Below, piece by piece: positions 44,183-52,485 of a DNA stretch of 64,000 nucleotides. Source of the stretch: Gaoshiqia sp050298035 (GTDB lineage Bacteria > Bacteroidota > Bacteroidia > Bacteroidales > Prolixibacteraceae); the NCBI GenBank assembly GCA_050298035.1, contig JBNKTK010000003.1, forward strand, positions 1-64,000, in the 5' to 3' direction. The notes below the pieces were generated by a model. That model saw only the letters and a program-made list of their open reading frames with translations. It did no database searches and was not told where the DNA came from. The stretch's first letter is position 1. The number at the start of each line of letters is the position of its first letter. A program made the position numbers and the translations under genes.

Positions 44183-47100
44183 GGTCTTTTATATTTTGTT
44201 CTTTTAATGCTCGTTTCACTCGTCTTTCCTGCCACATGCTGTAAAAAACAGGGACCACAAACATGGTCATCACCTGGATCAACATTCCTCCGAATAACGG
44301 AATGGCCATCGGTACCATAATATCCGATCCTTTTCCGGTTGAGGTCAGTACCGGTAGCAGGGCAATAATTGCACAGGAAGCTGTCATCATTGCCGGGCGT
44401 ACCCTTTTTGAACCGGCTTCGAGAACGGACTGTCTCACTTCAGCGACAGTAGTTGGATGATTTAGCTCGAAAACCTGTTTCAGGTAGGTCCCGACAATCA
44501 CTCCGTCGTCGGTGGCAATACCGAATAGGGCGATAAAACCAACCCAGACTGCCACGCTCAGGTTAATCGTCCCCATCTGGAACATTTCGTGAATGTTGAC
44601 CCCGCCAATCGGAAAGTTGAGGAACCAAGGCTGCCCGTACAACCAAATCATCATGAAGCCGCCCGAAAAAGCGACCAGAATTCCGGAGAAGGTCATCAAT
44701 GAGACAGTTACCGATGAGAACTGGAAATACAGGATCAGGAAAATCACAATCAGCGAAATCGGGACAACAATCATCAGCCGCTTGCTTGCCCTGATTTGAT
44801 TTTCGTAATTTCCGGTGAAAATGTAACTGACTCCAGCGGGAAGGGAAAATTCTCCTGATTTGATTTTATCGTTCAGGAATTTCTGTGCGTTTTCGACCAC
44901 GTCTACTTCGGCGTATTCCGGTTTTTTGTCGAATATGACATAGCCCACTAAGAAGGTATTCTCACTTTTAATGAGTTGAGGACCTCGCACATAGTTGAAT
45001 TTAACCAGCTCTCCCAATGGGATTTGTGCCCCGGTCGGGGTTGGTACAAGCAGTTTTTTCAGATCGTCCGGATTGTCCCTGAATTCGCGGGCATAACGCA
45101 TGCGCACCGGGAAACGCTCGCGGCCTTCAACGGTGGTAGTCAGCTTCATCCCGCCAACAGCCCCGCTCAGTACACTTTGCAATTGCTGGATGCTTAACCC
45201 GAAGCGGGCAATTGCATCGCGGTCAATCTCCATTTCGAGGTAAGGTTTTCCAACCACCCGGTCGGCAAATACCGACATGGGCTCCACGCCGTCAACCTGC
45301 TTCAGATGGTGTTCCAGTTCGTAACCAACTTTCTCAATGGTTTCCAGGTCGGGTCCAAATACTTTGATCCCCATGGGGGCGCGCATGCCGGTTTGCAACA
45401 TCACCAAACGGGTTTGGATGGGTTGCAGCTTTGGGGCAGAGGTCAGTCCCGGAATGGTGGCCTGTTTAATGATTTCCTTCCAGATATCATCGGGTGAATG
45501 AATCTGATCGCGCCACTGCCGGAAGTATTCACCGTTCTTGTCAATGACCAGTTCTTCCTTACGGATCAGCCTAAATCCATCGTTTTTCGGGTTATAGGTA
45601 CTTCCGTCTTTCAAAACAAAAGCATCATTCCGATCCACTTTAAAACGCATCCGGTGGCCGTCTTCGTTGAGGATGTATTCCGGCTTGTAATTGATCACAT
45701 TTTCGTACATGGAGGTCGGTGCCGGGTCGAGGGCAGAGTTGACACGTCCCCATTTTCCAACCACACTTTGAACTTCCGGAATGGAGTTGACCCTTTTATC
45801 CAATAATGCAATCACTTCCAGGTTTTCCTGAATGCCGGAGTGGGGCATGGTGGTTGGCATCAACAAGAATGAACCTTCGTCGAGGGAAGGCATAAATTCC
45901 TTTCCAACACCCGGGAATCTGACTTCGGCAGACTTCCAGAAACCGGTCTTTTTCACCACATCCGGCATAAAACCAAAGGTTCTGTCCACACCAAGCCAAA
46001 TCACAATCCCGAAAAGCACCACAACAATTGGAATGGAAAGGAACTGCCATTTATGGCCGAGGCACCATTTCAGTATTTGCGGATAAAAATGAACGATCGT
46101 CATTAAAGAACCCAGGATGACCGATACGATTGAGACCACAAACAGGAAGTTTGCCAACAGGCTGTTTTGTGCACCAAGCGGCATCCATACCCTTGCCAGG
46201 TAATAAACAACGACCAGTAGGGTGAGGGCAATATTGATGAGGTTCACATATTTTCGTTTGTATTCCGGCCAGCGGTTTTCAAGCAGATTGTTGACAGCAA
46301 CTGCGATCAAAACAAGAGCAATCAGGTTGCCTGTCAGGATTGTCAGCAGGAGACCCGCACCGGCCAGTGTGCCATTGGCAATTCGTTTGATTTTCTTTTT
46401 GTCGAAACGGATGGAAAATACCAAGTTGGCCAGCGAGGGAATGAAAACGATGCCGATTAGCAGGGCAGATAACATGGCAAATGTCTTGGTAAAGGCCAGT
46501 GGACGGAACAATTTGCCTTCGGCCGCCTGCATGGCAAAAACCGGAAGGAAGCTGACAATGGTGGTTCCCAATGCTGTCATGACTGCGCTGGCCACTTCAA
46601 CAGTTGCATCGTAAATGACTGTCAGCAGTTTTTTACCGCGTACGCCATCATTCTCCTTCATGTCGAGATGCCGGACAATGTTTTCGGTAAATACAATGCC
46701 AACGTCGACCATAACCCCAATAGCAATGGCAATACCCGACAAGGCAACAATGTTGGCATCAACCCCAAACTGACGCATGGTAATGAAAGTCATCAGCACG
46801 CCGATGGGTAGTAAGCTTGATATCAGGAATGAAGCCCGCAGGTTCAAAACCAGCACGATCACCACCAGAATGCTGATCAGAACTTCCAGCGAAAGCGCTT
46901 CTTCGAGCGTCCCCAGTGTTTCTTTGATCAGGCCTGTGCGGTCGTAAAAAGGAACGATGGTGACTTTTGAAACCGTTCCGTTGGCCAGGGTTTTCGAGGG
47001 GAGTCCCGGGGCAATTTCTGTAATTCGGGCTTTCAGGTTCTCAATGGTTTTCATTGGGTTGGCTCCGTAGCGGGCAACCACAACACCACCAACAGCTTCA

Positions 47101-47993
47101 GCGCCTCCTTTGTCCAGTCCACCGCGGCGTGTTGCCGGGCCAAAATTGATCTTGGCCACATCTTCCAGCCTGATCGGAATATTGTTTCGAACGGTGACAA
47201 CACTTTGTTTTAAGTCATCGATGGTTTTAATGTAGCCAAGCACCCGTACCAGGTATTCCGCCCGGTTAAATTCAATGGTGCGGGCGCCAATATCGAGGTT
47301 GCTGTTTTTGACAGCAGCCATAATCTGGGCCACATTGACGCCCTGCGCCTTCATGGCATTTGGGTCGATGTCAATCTGGTATTCTTTGACAAACCCTCCA
47401 ATCGAGGCGACTTCGGAAACTCCTTCTGCCGATGTCAATGAGTACCTGACATAAAAGTCCTGGATCGTGCGAAGTTCTTGGGGATCCCAGCCTCCGGCAG
47501 GATTGCCGTCTTTATCCCTTCCTTCCAGTGTGTACCAGTATATCTGTCCAAGGGCTGTGGCATCAGGGCCGAGGGCTGGGGTGACCTCGGCGGGTAAAGT
47601 TCCTGCAGGTAGCGAATTTAGTTTTTCCAGTATCCGGGTACGACTCCAATAAAAGTCCACATCTTCATCAAAAATGATGTAAATGCTTGAAAGCCCGAAA
47701 ATGGAATTGCTCCGGATCGTTTTTACGCCGGGGATTCCGAGCAGGGAAGTGGTCAGCGGATAGGAAATCTGGTCTTCAATATCTTGTGGTGAACGGCCTG
47801 GCCATTCGGTATATACAATTTGCTGGTTCTCGCCAATATCAGGGATGGCATCAACCGGTACCGGATCGGTGGGCAAAACACCGGTGTCCCAGCCAAATGG
47901 CGAATTAATAATTCCCCAACTGATCAGGATAATCAGTACCAGAAAGGTGACCAGCTTGTTTTCTAAAAAGAAACGAATGATTTTATTCAGCAT
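44169..47993 (-). CDS. cusA: CusA/CzcA heavy-metal efflux RND permease
   Basis: A 1274-residue inner-membrane proton-driven pump. Landmarks are DPVPVDAIPDIGENQQIVYTEWPG and DIEDQISYPLTTSLLGIPGV near the N-terminus, GIAIAIGVMVDVGIVFTENIVRH (first bundle), EFMPSLDEGSFLLMPTTMPHSG, the pore loop and GIATDDGVIVGTYLKQVFE (second bundle). These are typical of the heavy-metal branch, monovalent copper/silver type. It is about 230 residues longer than E. coli CusA: extra hydrophobic helices lie between the halves (about 555-700), and a periplasmic insertion follows the 'YENVINYKPEY' motif. The ATG at 47993 is the normal family start. Confidence 0.92.
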   Translation of the reverse strand: MLNKIIRFFLENKLVTFLVLIILISWGIINSPFGWDTGVLPTDPVPVDAIPDIGENQQIVYTEWPGRSPQDIEDQISYPLTTSLLGIPGVKTIRSNSIFGLSSIYIIFDEDVDFYWSRTRILEKLNSLPAGTLPAEVTPALGPDATALGQIYWYTLEGRDKDGNPAGGWDPQELRTIQDFYVRYSLTSAEGVSEVASIGGFVKEYQIDIDPNAMKAQGVNVAQIMAAVKNSNLDIGARTIEFNRAEYLVRVLGYIKTIDDLKQSVVTVRNNIPIRLEDVAKINFGPATRRGGLDKGGAEAVGGVVVARYGANPMKTIENLKARITEIAPGLPSKTLANGTVSKVTIVPFYDRTGLIKETLGTLEEALSLEVLISILVVIVLVLNLRASFLISSLLPIGVLMTFITMRQFGVDANIVALSGIAIAIGVMVDVGIVFTENIVRHLDMKENDGVRGKKLLTVIYDATVEVASAVMTALGTTIVSFLPVFAMQAAEGKLFRPLAFTKTFAMLSALLIGIVFIPSLANLVFSIRFDKKKIKRIANGTLAGAGLLLTILTGNLIALVLIAVAVNNLLENRWPEYKRKYVNLINIALTLLVVVYYLARVWMPLGAQNSLLANFLFVVSIVSVILGSLMTIVHFYPQILKWCLGHKWQFLSIPIVVVLFGIVIWLGVDRTFGFMPDVVKKTGFWKSAEVRFPGVGKEFMPSLDEGSFLLMPTTMPHSGIQENLEVIALLDKRVNSIPEVQSVVGKWGRVNSALDPAPTSMYENVINYKPEYILNEDGHRMRFKVDRNDAFVLKDGSTYNPKNDGFRLIRKEELVIDKNGEYFRQWRDQIHSPDDIWKEIIKQATIPGLTSAPKLQPIQTRLVMLQTGMRAPMGIKVFGPDLETIEKVGYELEHHLKQVDGVEPMSVFADRVVGKPYLEMEIDRDAIARFGLSIQQLQSVLSGAVGGMKLTTTVEGRERFPVRMRYAREFRDNPDDLKKLLVPTPTGAQIPLGELVKFNYVRGPQLIKSENTFLVGYVIFDKKPEYAEVDVVENAQKFLNDKIKSGEFSLPAGVSYIFTGNYENQIRASKRLMIVVPISLIVIFLILYFQFSSVTVSLMTFSGILVAFSGGFMMIWLYGQPWFLNFPIGGVNIHEMFQMGTINLSVAVWVGFIALFGIATDDGVIVGTYLKQVFELNHPTTVAEVRQSVLEAGSKRVRPAMMTASCAIIALLPVLTSTGKGSDIMVPMAIPLFGGMLIQVMTMFVVPVFYSMWQERRVKRALKEQNIKDHEEI

Positions 47994-48026
47994 GGCGCTA
48001 GAATTTATGATTATTGAATGTTGATT

Positions 48027-48067
48027 GATTATGCCATAATCAAAAAAGCACATGCATCAATGATGCA
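48027..48067. promoter_or_regulatory. Palindromes upstream of cusA, possible operators
   Basis: GATTAT-GCC-ATAATC (48027-48041) and the 15-base perfect palindrome TGCATCAATGATGCA (48053-48067) lie in the 123 bases between the HYC_CC_PP-type gene and cusA. Either could be a regulator site or a hairpin within the transcript; no experimental link is known to me. Confidence 0.35.
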
Positions 48068-48116
48068 CAGTCAACTGCCGGAAATAGAGAATTCTACAAC
48101 CGGGAAACATTCAAAA

Positions 48117-48512
48117 TCATAAACGGTAAACCTGTAAAGCGGAAAGTACAGCTGTTATCTCCTTCGGCGGAGGCGACTCGGCTTCTGAAAAACTATTTTT
48201 CTGATCGGCTTCACTTAAATCGGGTGTGATCAGGCATAAGTCGAGAACGGCCAAATCAACCTGAATGAATGGAACATGTTCAATAACCAAAGGACTGGTA
48301 TAATCTTCGTGTAACTGGTATACTTCCTGCTCGTTGTGGCAACAGCCATCCATTTCACACGCTGAACCGTCATCGGAACAGGAAACTGTATGACCGGCAA
48401 AAACAGACACATCAACAATCGATCCGCCGCAGTAGTGGCGGGAGACCGTGAATCCCATTGTTAAAACCAACAATAGGGATGTGATGATTATATGACTGAT
48501 TTTTCGGATCAT
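48117..48512 (-). CDS. HYC_CC_PP-type small exported protein
   Basis: A 131-residue protein with an N-terminal signal/anchor helix (about 7-24) followed by SRHYCGGSIVDVSV, then cysteine-rich SCSDDGSACEMDGCC and a Pro-Pro near the C-terminus (ESPPPKEI). The HYC, CC and PP landmarks define a Bacteroidota family (HYC_CC_PP) that often accompanies copper efflux genes; its role is unknown, presumably periplasmic metal binding. The ATG at 48512 is preferred over 48563, which would put Cys and Lys residues ahead of the signal. It lies between the second HMA-AraC regulator and cusA. Confidence 0.75.
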   Translation of the reverse strand: MIRKISHIIITSLLLVLTMGFTVSRHYCGGSIVDVSVFAGHTVSCSDDGSACEMDGCCHNEQEVYQLHEDYTSPLVIEHVPFIQVDLAVLDLCLITPDLSEADQKNSFSEAESPPPKEITAVLSALQVYRL

Positions 48513-48635
48513 ACGAAATAGCTTACAACAAAGAAACGATTTTTTACCGGATATTGTTTTCACTAATTTTTGAAAAGATGTACAAGATTTTTGGGTTTTA
48601 AAAATTTGTAGCTTGAAGCTCGTGACTTGAAGCTT

Positions 48636-49229
48636 TTAGTGTGAATGCCCAAGATTATCGATGGATTGCCGTTCTCTATCATCCATGTTTTTGTATTGGG
48701 AAGGGCTGATGCCTGTTACTTTTTTAAACTGGGCGCTTAGGTGTTGGGTGTTGCTGTAGCCTAGTTGCCGGGCTATTTCGCCCAGTGTTAATTCGTTGTA
48801 GGTTAAAAGTTCTTTGGTTTTTTCAATTCGTTGAAGAATGATAAATTTCTCGATCGTTGTTTTTTCGGCCGTTGAAAAAAGGTTACTGAGATAGGAGTAA
48901 TCCTTGCGGAGTTTTGTTGAAAGATAAGTGGAAAAGTTCATCTGGCGGGGCATTGACTTTTCGTGCTGGATAACTTTAATTATCTCGGTTTTGATGGCTT
49001 CAACTGTCTTTTCCCGTTTGTTCGATAATAATTCAAACCCGTTTTTTTCAATGCCTGCTTTAAATTTCAAAAACTGTTTTTCTGTGTAATCGTCAGCTAA
49101 GGTAAGTTTCCCCAATTTCACTGATTGCACGTTGAACCCGGCATTTTCTGCTTCTTCCATCACTGATTGGATGCAACGTGGACAAACCATGTTCTTAATA
49201 TGAAAATGATGATTAGGCTCTTTTTTCAT
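48636..49229 (-). CDS. HMA-AraC fusion regulator (copy 2)
   Basis: A 197-residue regulator with the same layout as the gene at 39704: an N-terminal HMA-like part with HIKNMVCPRC, a helical connector, and an AraC DNA-binding domain (IEKTKELLTYNELTLGEIARQLGYSNTQHLSAQFKKVTGISPS). His residues before the motif (HHFH) and at the C-terminus (GHSH) could add ligands. It opens the metal cluster and is divergent from galM. The start at 49229 (MKKEPNHHF) is preferred over 49277. A role as copper/silver-responsive activator of the cus genes is likely but unproven. Confidence 0.8.
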   Translation of the reverse strand: MKKEPNHHFHIKNMVCPRCIQSVMEEAENAGFNVQSVKLGKLTLADDYTEKQFLKFKAGIEKNGFELLSNKREKTVEAIKTEIIKVIQHEKSMPRQMNFSTYLSTKLRKDYSYLSNLFSTAEKTTIEKFIILQRIEKTKELLTYNELTLGEIARQLGYSNTQHLSAQFKKVTGISPSQYKNMDDRERQSIDNLGHSH

Positions 49230-49474
49230 TGCAAACAGAGATATCGATTTTAACAGGTCCTGAAAATATCCGTTCAAGTATCAATAAAAATCGGAGGAGT
49301 GAATTTGTATAAACAAATCGAATCCGCTTTCAAGCGCAGTACTAAAATCGTGTTTTTTAATCACTTCTGCAAGAGATTGTAAAAAATATCTGAATTGTTG
49401 GGAATATTAAAAGTATTTCTAACCTTTGTTAAACCTGAAATCAGAACTTTTAAAACAAATTAAAATTGATACTT

Positions 49475-50608
49475 ATGAAAAGATTACCTCTGCTCTTTGT
49501 GGTTTTGGCTTTTGCTTGCCAGCAACCTGCCCAAAAGGAGTTGATGCCCTACACCAAAGCCGATTTTGAAACAACTGTTGATGGCAAACAGACGAGTTTG
49601 TATGTACTTGAGAATACCAATGGAATGAAAGTCGCCATCACCAATTATGGCGCGAAGGTGGTTTCAATTTTTGCTCCTGACCGTGACGGTAACCTGGCCG
49701 ACGTGAATCTTGGGTTTAAATCTATCAAAGACTACCTGGATTTGCACAATGAATACGGCGCGATTATCGGGCCTTATGCCAACCGGATTGGAGATGCCAC
49801 ATTCTCAATTGATAGTTTAACCTATGATTTGCCTGCGAATGACCATGGGAACTGCCTGCACAATGGCCTCATTGGCTTTAAAAACAGAGTGTTCGATGCC
49901 GAAGAACTGGTGACAGATGCCGGGCAGGCCGTGGTGATGAGCATTCACAGCCCTGATGGCGAGTTTGGTTTCCCGGGCAATAAAGATGTGAAGGTAACCT
50001 ACACACTAACTGCTGATAACGAGTTGAAGATTGACTATGAAGCAACAACCGATAAGGCTTGTCCTTTCAACCTGACCAATCATGCTTATTTCAATTTGAA
50101 AGGTGAAGGGAACGGGGATGTGCTTAGCCTTGTAATGGTGATCGATGCTGACTCGACGACAGTAGTCAACGAAGAACTGATCCCAACAGGTGAGATTGCT
50201 TCCATCAAAGGAACGGATATGGATTTTACCAGTCCGCATACCATTGGTGAACGCATTAACTCAGACTATGAGCCAATTAAAATCGGTCTGGGTTACGACC
50301 ACAACTACATTCTGAACAAAGACCAGCTTGCCGGCGAGATGACATTTGCCAGCAGTGTGTACGACCCTGAATCAGGACGTTTTATGGAAGTGTTTACGAC
50401 CGAACCTGCTATTCAATTCTATTCGGGTAACTTCCAGGACGGGACACTGGTTGGTAAATACGGAAAGAAATTCGAATATCGTACGGGTATTTGTTTGGAA
50501 ACCCAGCATTATCCGGATTCACCAAACCATGCAAATTTCCCGACTACGATCCTAATGCCGGGCGATACGCTGAAATCAACCACGACTTACAAGTTCTCTG
50601 TAAAATAG
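49475..50608 (+). CDS. galM: Aldose 1-epimerase (galactose mutarotase), lipoprotein form
   Basis: A 377-residue mutarotase that interconverts alpha and beta anomers of aldoses. The N-terminus is a lipoprotein signal (lipobox-like AFAC about 16 residues in), so it acts in the periplasm. The active-site blocks are ANRIGDATFSID, LHNGLIGFKNRVFD, FNLTNHAYFNLKG (catalytic His), DHNYIL and GICLETQHYPDSPNH (catalytic Glu). The ATG at 49475 is used; the frame extends three codons upstream. It is transcribed alone and ends at a strong terminator. Confidence 0.92.
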   Translation: MKRLPLLFVVLAFACQQPAQKELMPYTKADFETTVDGKQTSLYVLENTNGMKVAITNYGAKVVSIFAPDRDGNLADVNLGFKSIKDYLDLHNEYGAIIGPYANRIGDATFSIDSLTYDLPANDHGNCLHNGLIGFKNRVFDAEELVTDAGQAVVMSIHSPDGEFGFPGNKDVKVTYTLTADNELKIDYEATTDKACPFNLTNHAYFNLKGEGNGDVLSLVMVIDADSTTVVNEELIPTGEIASIKGTDMDFTSPHTIGERINSDYEPIKIGLGYDHNYILNKDQLAGEMTFASSVYDPESGRFMEVFTTEPAIQFYSGNFQDGTLVGKYGKKFEYRTGICLETQHYPDSPNHANFPTTILMPGDTLKSTTTYKFSVK

Positions 50609-50630
50609 ATTTTTGATTCTCTTTTGATAG

Positions 50631-50663
50631 AAAAGCCGGGGTAAGATTATTATCCCGGCTTTT
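50631..50663 (+). terminator. Terminator after galM
   Basis: A ten-base perfect stem, AAAAGCCGGG (50631-50640) with CCCGGCTTTT (50654-50663), around a 13-base loop. It reads well in both directions and may also end the convergent gene at 50700. Confidence 0.85.
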
Positions 50664-50699
50664 CTGTTTATGAAAGATGGTTGTATACTGATGTTTTTA

Positions 50700-51212
50700 T
50701 CAATTGCCTGAAAATATTTTTTCCTTTATTTTGGATTTTGTATTATTTAAGCAGTTTAATGTCAGTATAATATATGCGATTAGAAAAAGTGTAAATACGA
50801 TTATGAATCCATTTCTGAAGGGAATAGAAAAAGCTGACGAAATGAATAATATCCAAATAAGCCCCATGAGAATACTTGAAAAACCTATTGAATATCTCAA
50901 CTTTAAAATTGTTTGATTCTTTTGTTTGTGGAAATCAAATCTTACTATGATATCAGGCCGTAATTCCATTAATTGTCTGCGAAACTTAGATATCCAAAAA
51001 CCGTCTTTTGTCCAGTTGCCAACAAAAGTTTTATCAGTCAATCCGGTATAACTTTGTTTGAACATCAATTGTGGACTTAGGTTAGTCTTACATGTGTTAC
51101 TTGACATTCTTGATTCGATTAACTCACGTACCCCATCTTTTATTACAATATTATCTTGGGCTAGTTTTATCATCTGTAAGTCCTTTTTTGCACCCAATTT
51201 ACTACTTAACAT
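50700..51212 (-). CDS. Membrane protein of unknown function
   Basis: I do not recognise this family. The product of about 170 residues has a hydrophilic N-terminal part and two transmembrane helices near the C-terminus (IGFSSILMGLIWILFISSAF and IIVFTLFLIAYIILTL). The gene is AT-rich compared with its neighbours, which suggests acquisition. The frame stays open to 51389, but that upstream part crosses palindromic repeat sequence; the ATG at 51212 (MLSSKLGAKK) is my choice and 51173 is an alternative. Confidence 0.5.
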   Translation of the reverse strand: MLSSKLGAKKDLQMIKLAQDNIVIKDGVRELIESRMSSNTCKTNLSPQLMFKQSYTGLTDKTFVGNWTKDGFWISKFRRQLMELRPDIIVRFDFHKQKNQTILKLRYSIGFSSILMGLIWILFISSAFSIPFRNGFIIVFTLFLIAYIILTLNCLNNTKSKIKEKIFSGN

Positions 51213-51601
51213 CGTTCGTTTTGTAAAATGACGGGATAAGTTTTTAATAATGGTACAAAGTGTCCCTTCGTAAAAAAATACGTCTTTCTCTGTGCTAAAT
51301 CCACCTCTCCAGTCCGTAGCTTTTCTCGTTAGGCGCTTAGCGGGTAATCCGCTTAGCGCATTCAAACACTGTTTGCAACAGATTGACAATAATTCAGCGA
51401 TTTTAGCGCGGTTACAAACCGCGATACCCGGATTTTCGTTGCTAATGTCTCTTTTGCTAGTGCAGATTTATAATCTGTGCTGGACTTGCAAGGCACGAAT
51501 TGCAAATTCGCGCCAGCGAGAGGGAGGTTTAACCCCGACATAGGTTACGGCAGATTCCTTAATGGCAAACAGATTCCGGCTTGCGCCGGAATGCCCCGTT
51601 T
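51213..51601. other. Palindrome-rich intergenic region
   Basis: No supported gene. It holds a chain of short inverted repeats: GCGCTTAGCGG with CCGCTTAGCGC (near 51330-51360, one mismatch), CGCGGTT-ACA-AACCGCG (51408-51424), GCAGATT...AATCTGTGC (near 51464) and ATTCCGGC-TTGC-GCCGGAAT (51573-51592). The last is the tail hairpin of rpiA and resembles the palindrome at 31843. Confidence 0.5.
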
Positions 51602-52267
51602 TTACTCAATAACCTGAATCCCTCCTTCAGGGGTGTTGCAGATGATGATGTTGGCCATATTGGTGAATAAGCCGTTTTCAACCACACCGGGAATTTGGTT
51701 CAGCATGGTGGTCAATTCAACAGGATTGTCAATGCGTTCGAATTTACAGTCCAGAATGTAGTTTTGGTTATCGGTAATAAAAGGCTTTTCGCCATTCATG
51801 CGCAATTTTGGGGTACAGCCCAACTGTTCCAGCTGGTAGCGGGTAATTTCCCATGCAAACGGAGTGACTTCAACAGGCAGCGGAAAACTTCCCAATACAT
51901 CAGAACTTTTACTGTCATCGGCAATGCAGATATAGAATTTGGTGATTGAAGCCACGATCTTTTCACGGAGCAAAGCGCCTCCGCCTCCTTTTATAAGTTG
52001 TTTGTTCGGGTCAAACTCGTCGGCGCCGTCAATCGTCACATCAATGTGTTTAACATCGGCCATTTCCAATAGCGGAATGTTGAGTTCGCGAGCCATTTGC
52101 TCGGTTGCTTTTGAGGTGGGAACTCCTTGTATTTTTAACCCATCGCGAACCAATTGCCCGATTTTTTGAATGGCCCAATAGGCAGTAGAGCCGGTTCCCA
52201 GTCCTACGATCATGCCATCTTTTATATACTCAGTAGCTTTTTCGCCAACTAATTGCTTTGCGTTCAT
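51602..52267 (-). CDS. rpiA: Ribose-5-phosphate isomerase A
   Basis: A 221-residue cytoplasmic enzyme that interconverts ribose 5-phosphate and ribulose 5-phosphate in the pentose phosphate pathway. Signature segments are VGLGTGSTAYWAI, DVTIDGADEFD, LIKGGGGALLREKIVA and ITDNQNYILDC. The ATG at 52267 (MNAKQLVGEKA) fits the family; the frame continues upstream to 52345 with a spurious hydrophobic stretch. The pathway enzymes zwf and pgl are about 2.3-4.5 kb further on, but are not in the same operon. Confidence 0.93.
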   Translation of the reverse strand: MNAKQLVGEKATEYIKDGMIVGLGTGSTAYWAIQKIGQLVRDGLKIQGVPTSKATEQMARELNIPLLEMADVKHIDVTIDGADEFDPNKQLIKGGGGALLREKIVASITKFYICIADDSKSSDVLGSFPLPVEVTPFAWEITRYQLEQLGCTPKLRMNGEKPFITDNQNYILDCKFERIDNPVELTTMLNQIPGVVENGLFTNMANIIICNTPEGGIQVIE

Positions 52268-52485
52268 TTGTCTGTTCTTCGTTTGAATAAGTGGGGACAA
52301 AAATACCAAAAGAATTGGGAGGATCGAATGAAAAACTGACTTCAATCAGGTTTTTATGTCGGGATATTCATTTTTGACACAAAGAGGCATTCTTTCGCGG
52401 AGTAAATTCACCGCATTGGTATACCGGTTTTCCTTGTTGCTTCGTTCTTTTTTATACTTTTGAAGTCCGCTTAAAACCAATTGAA

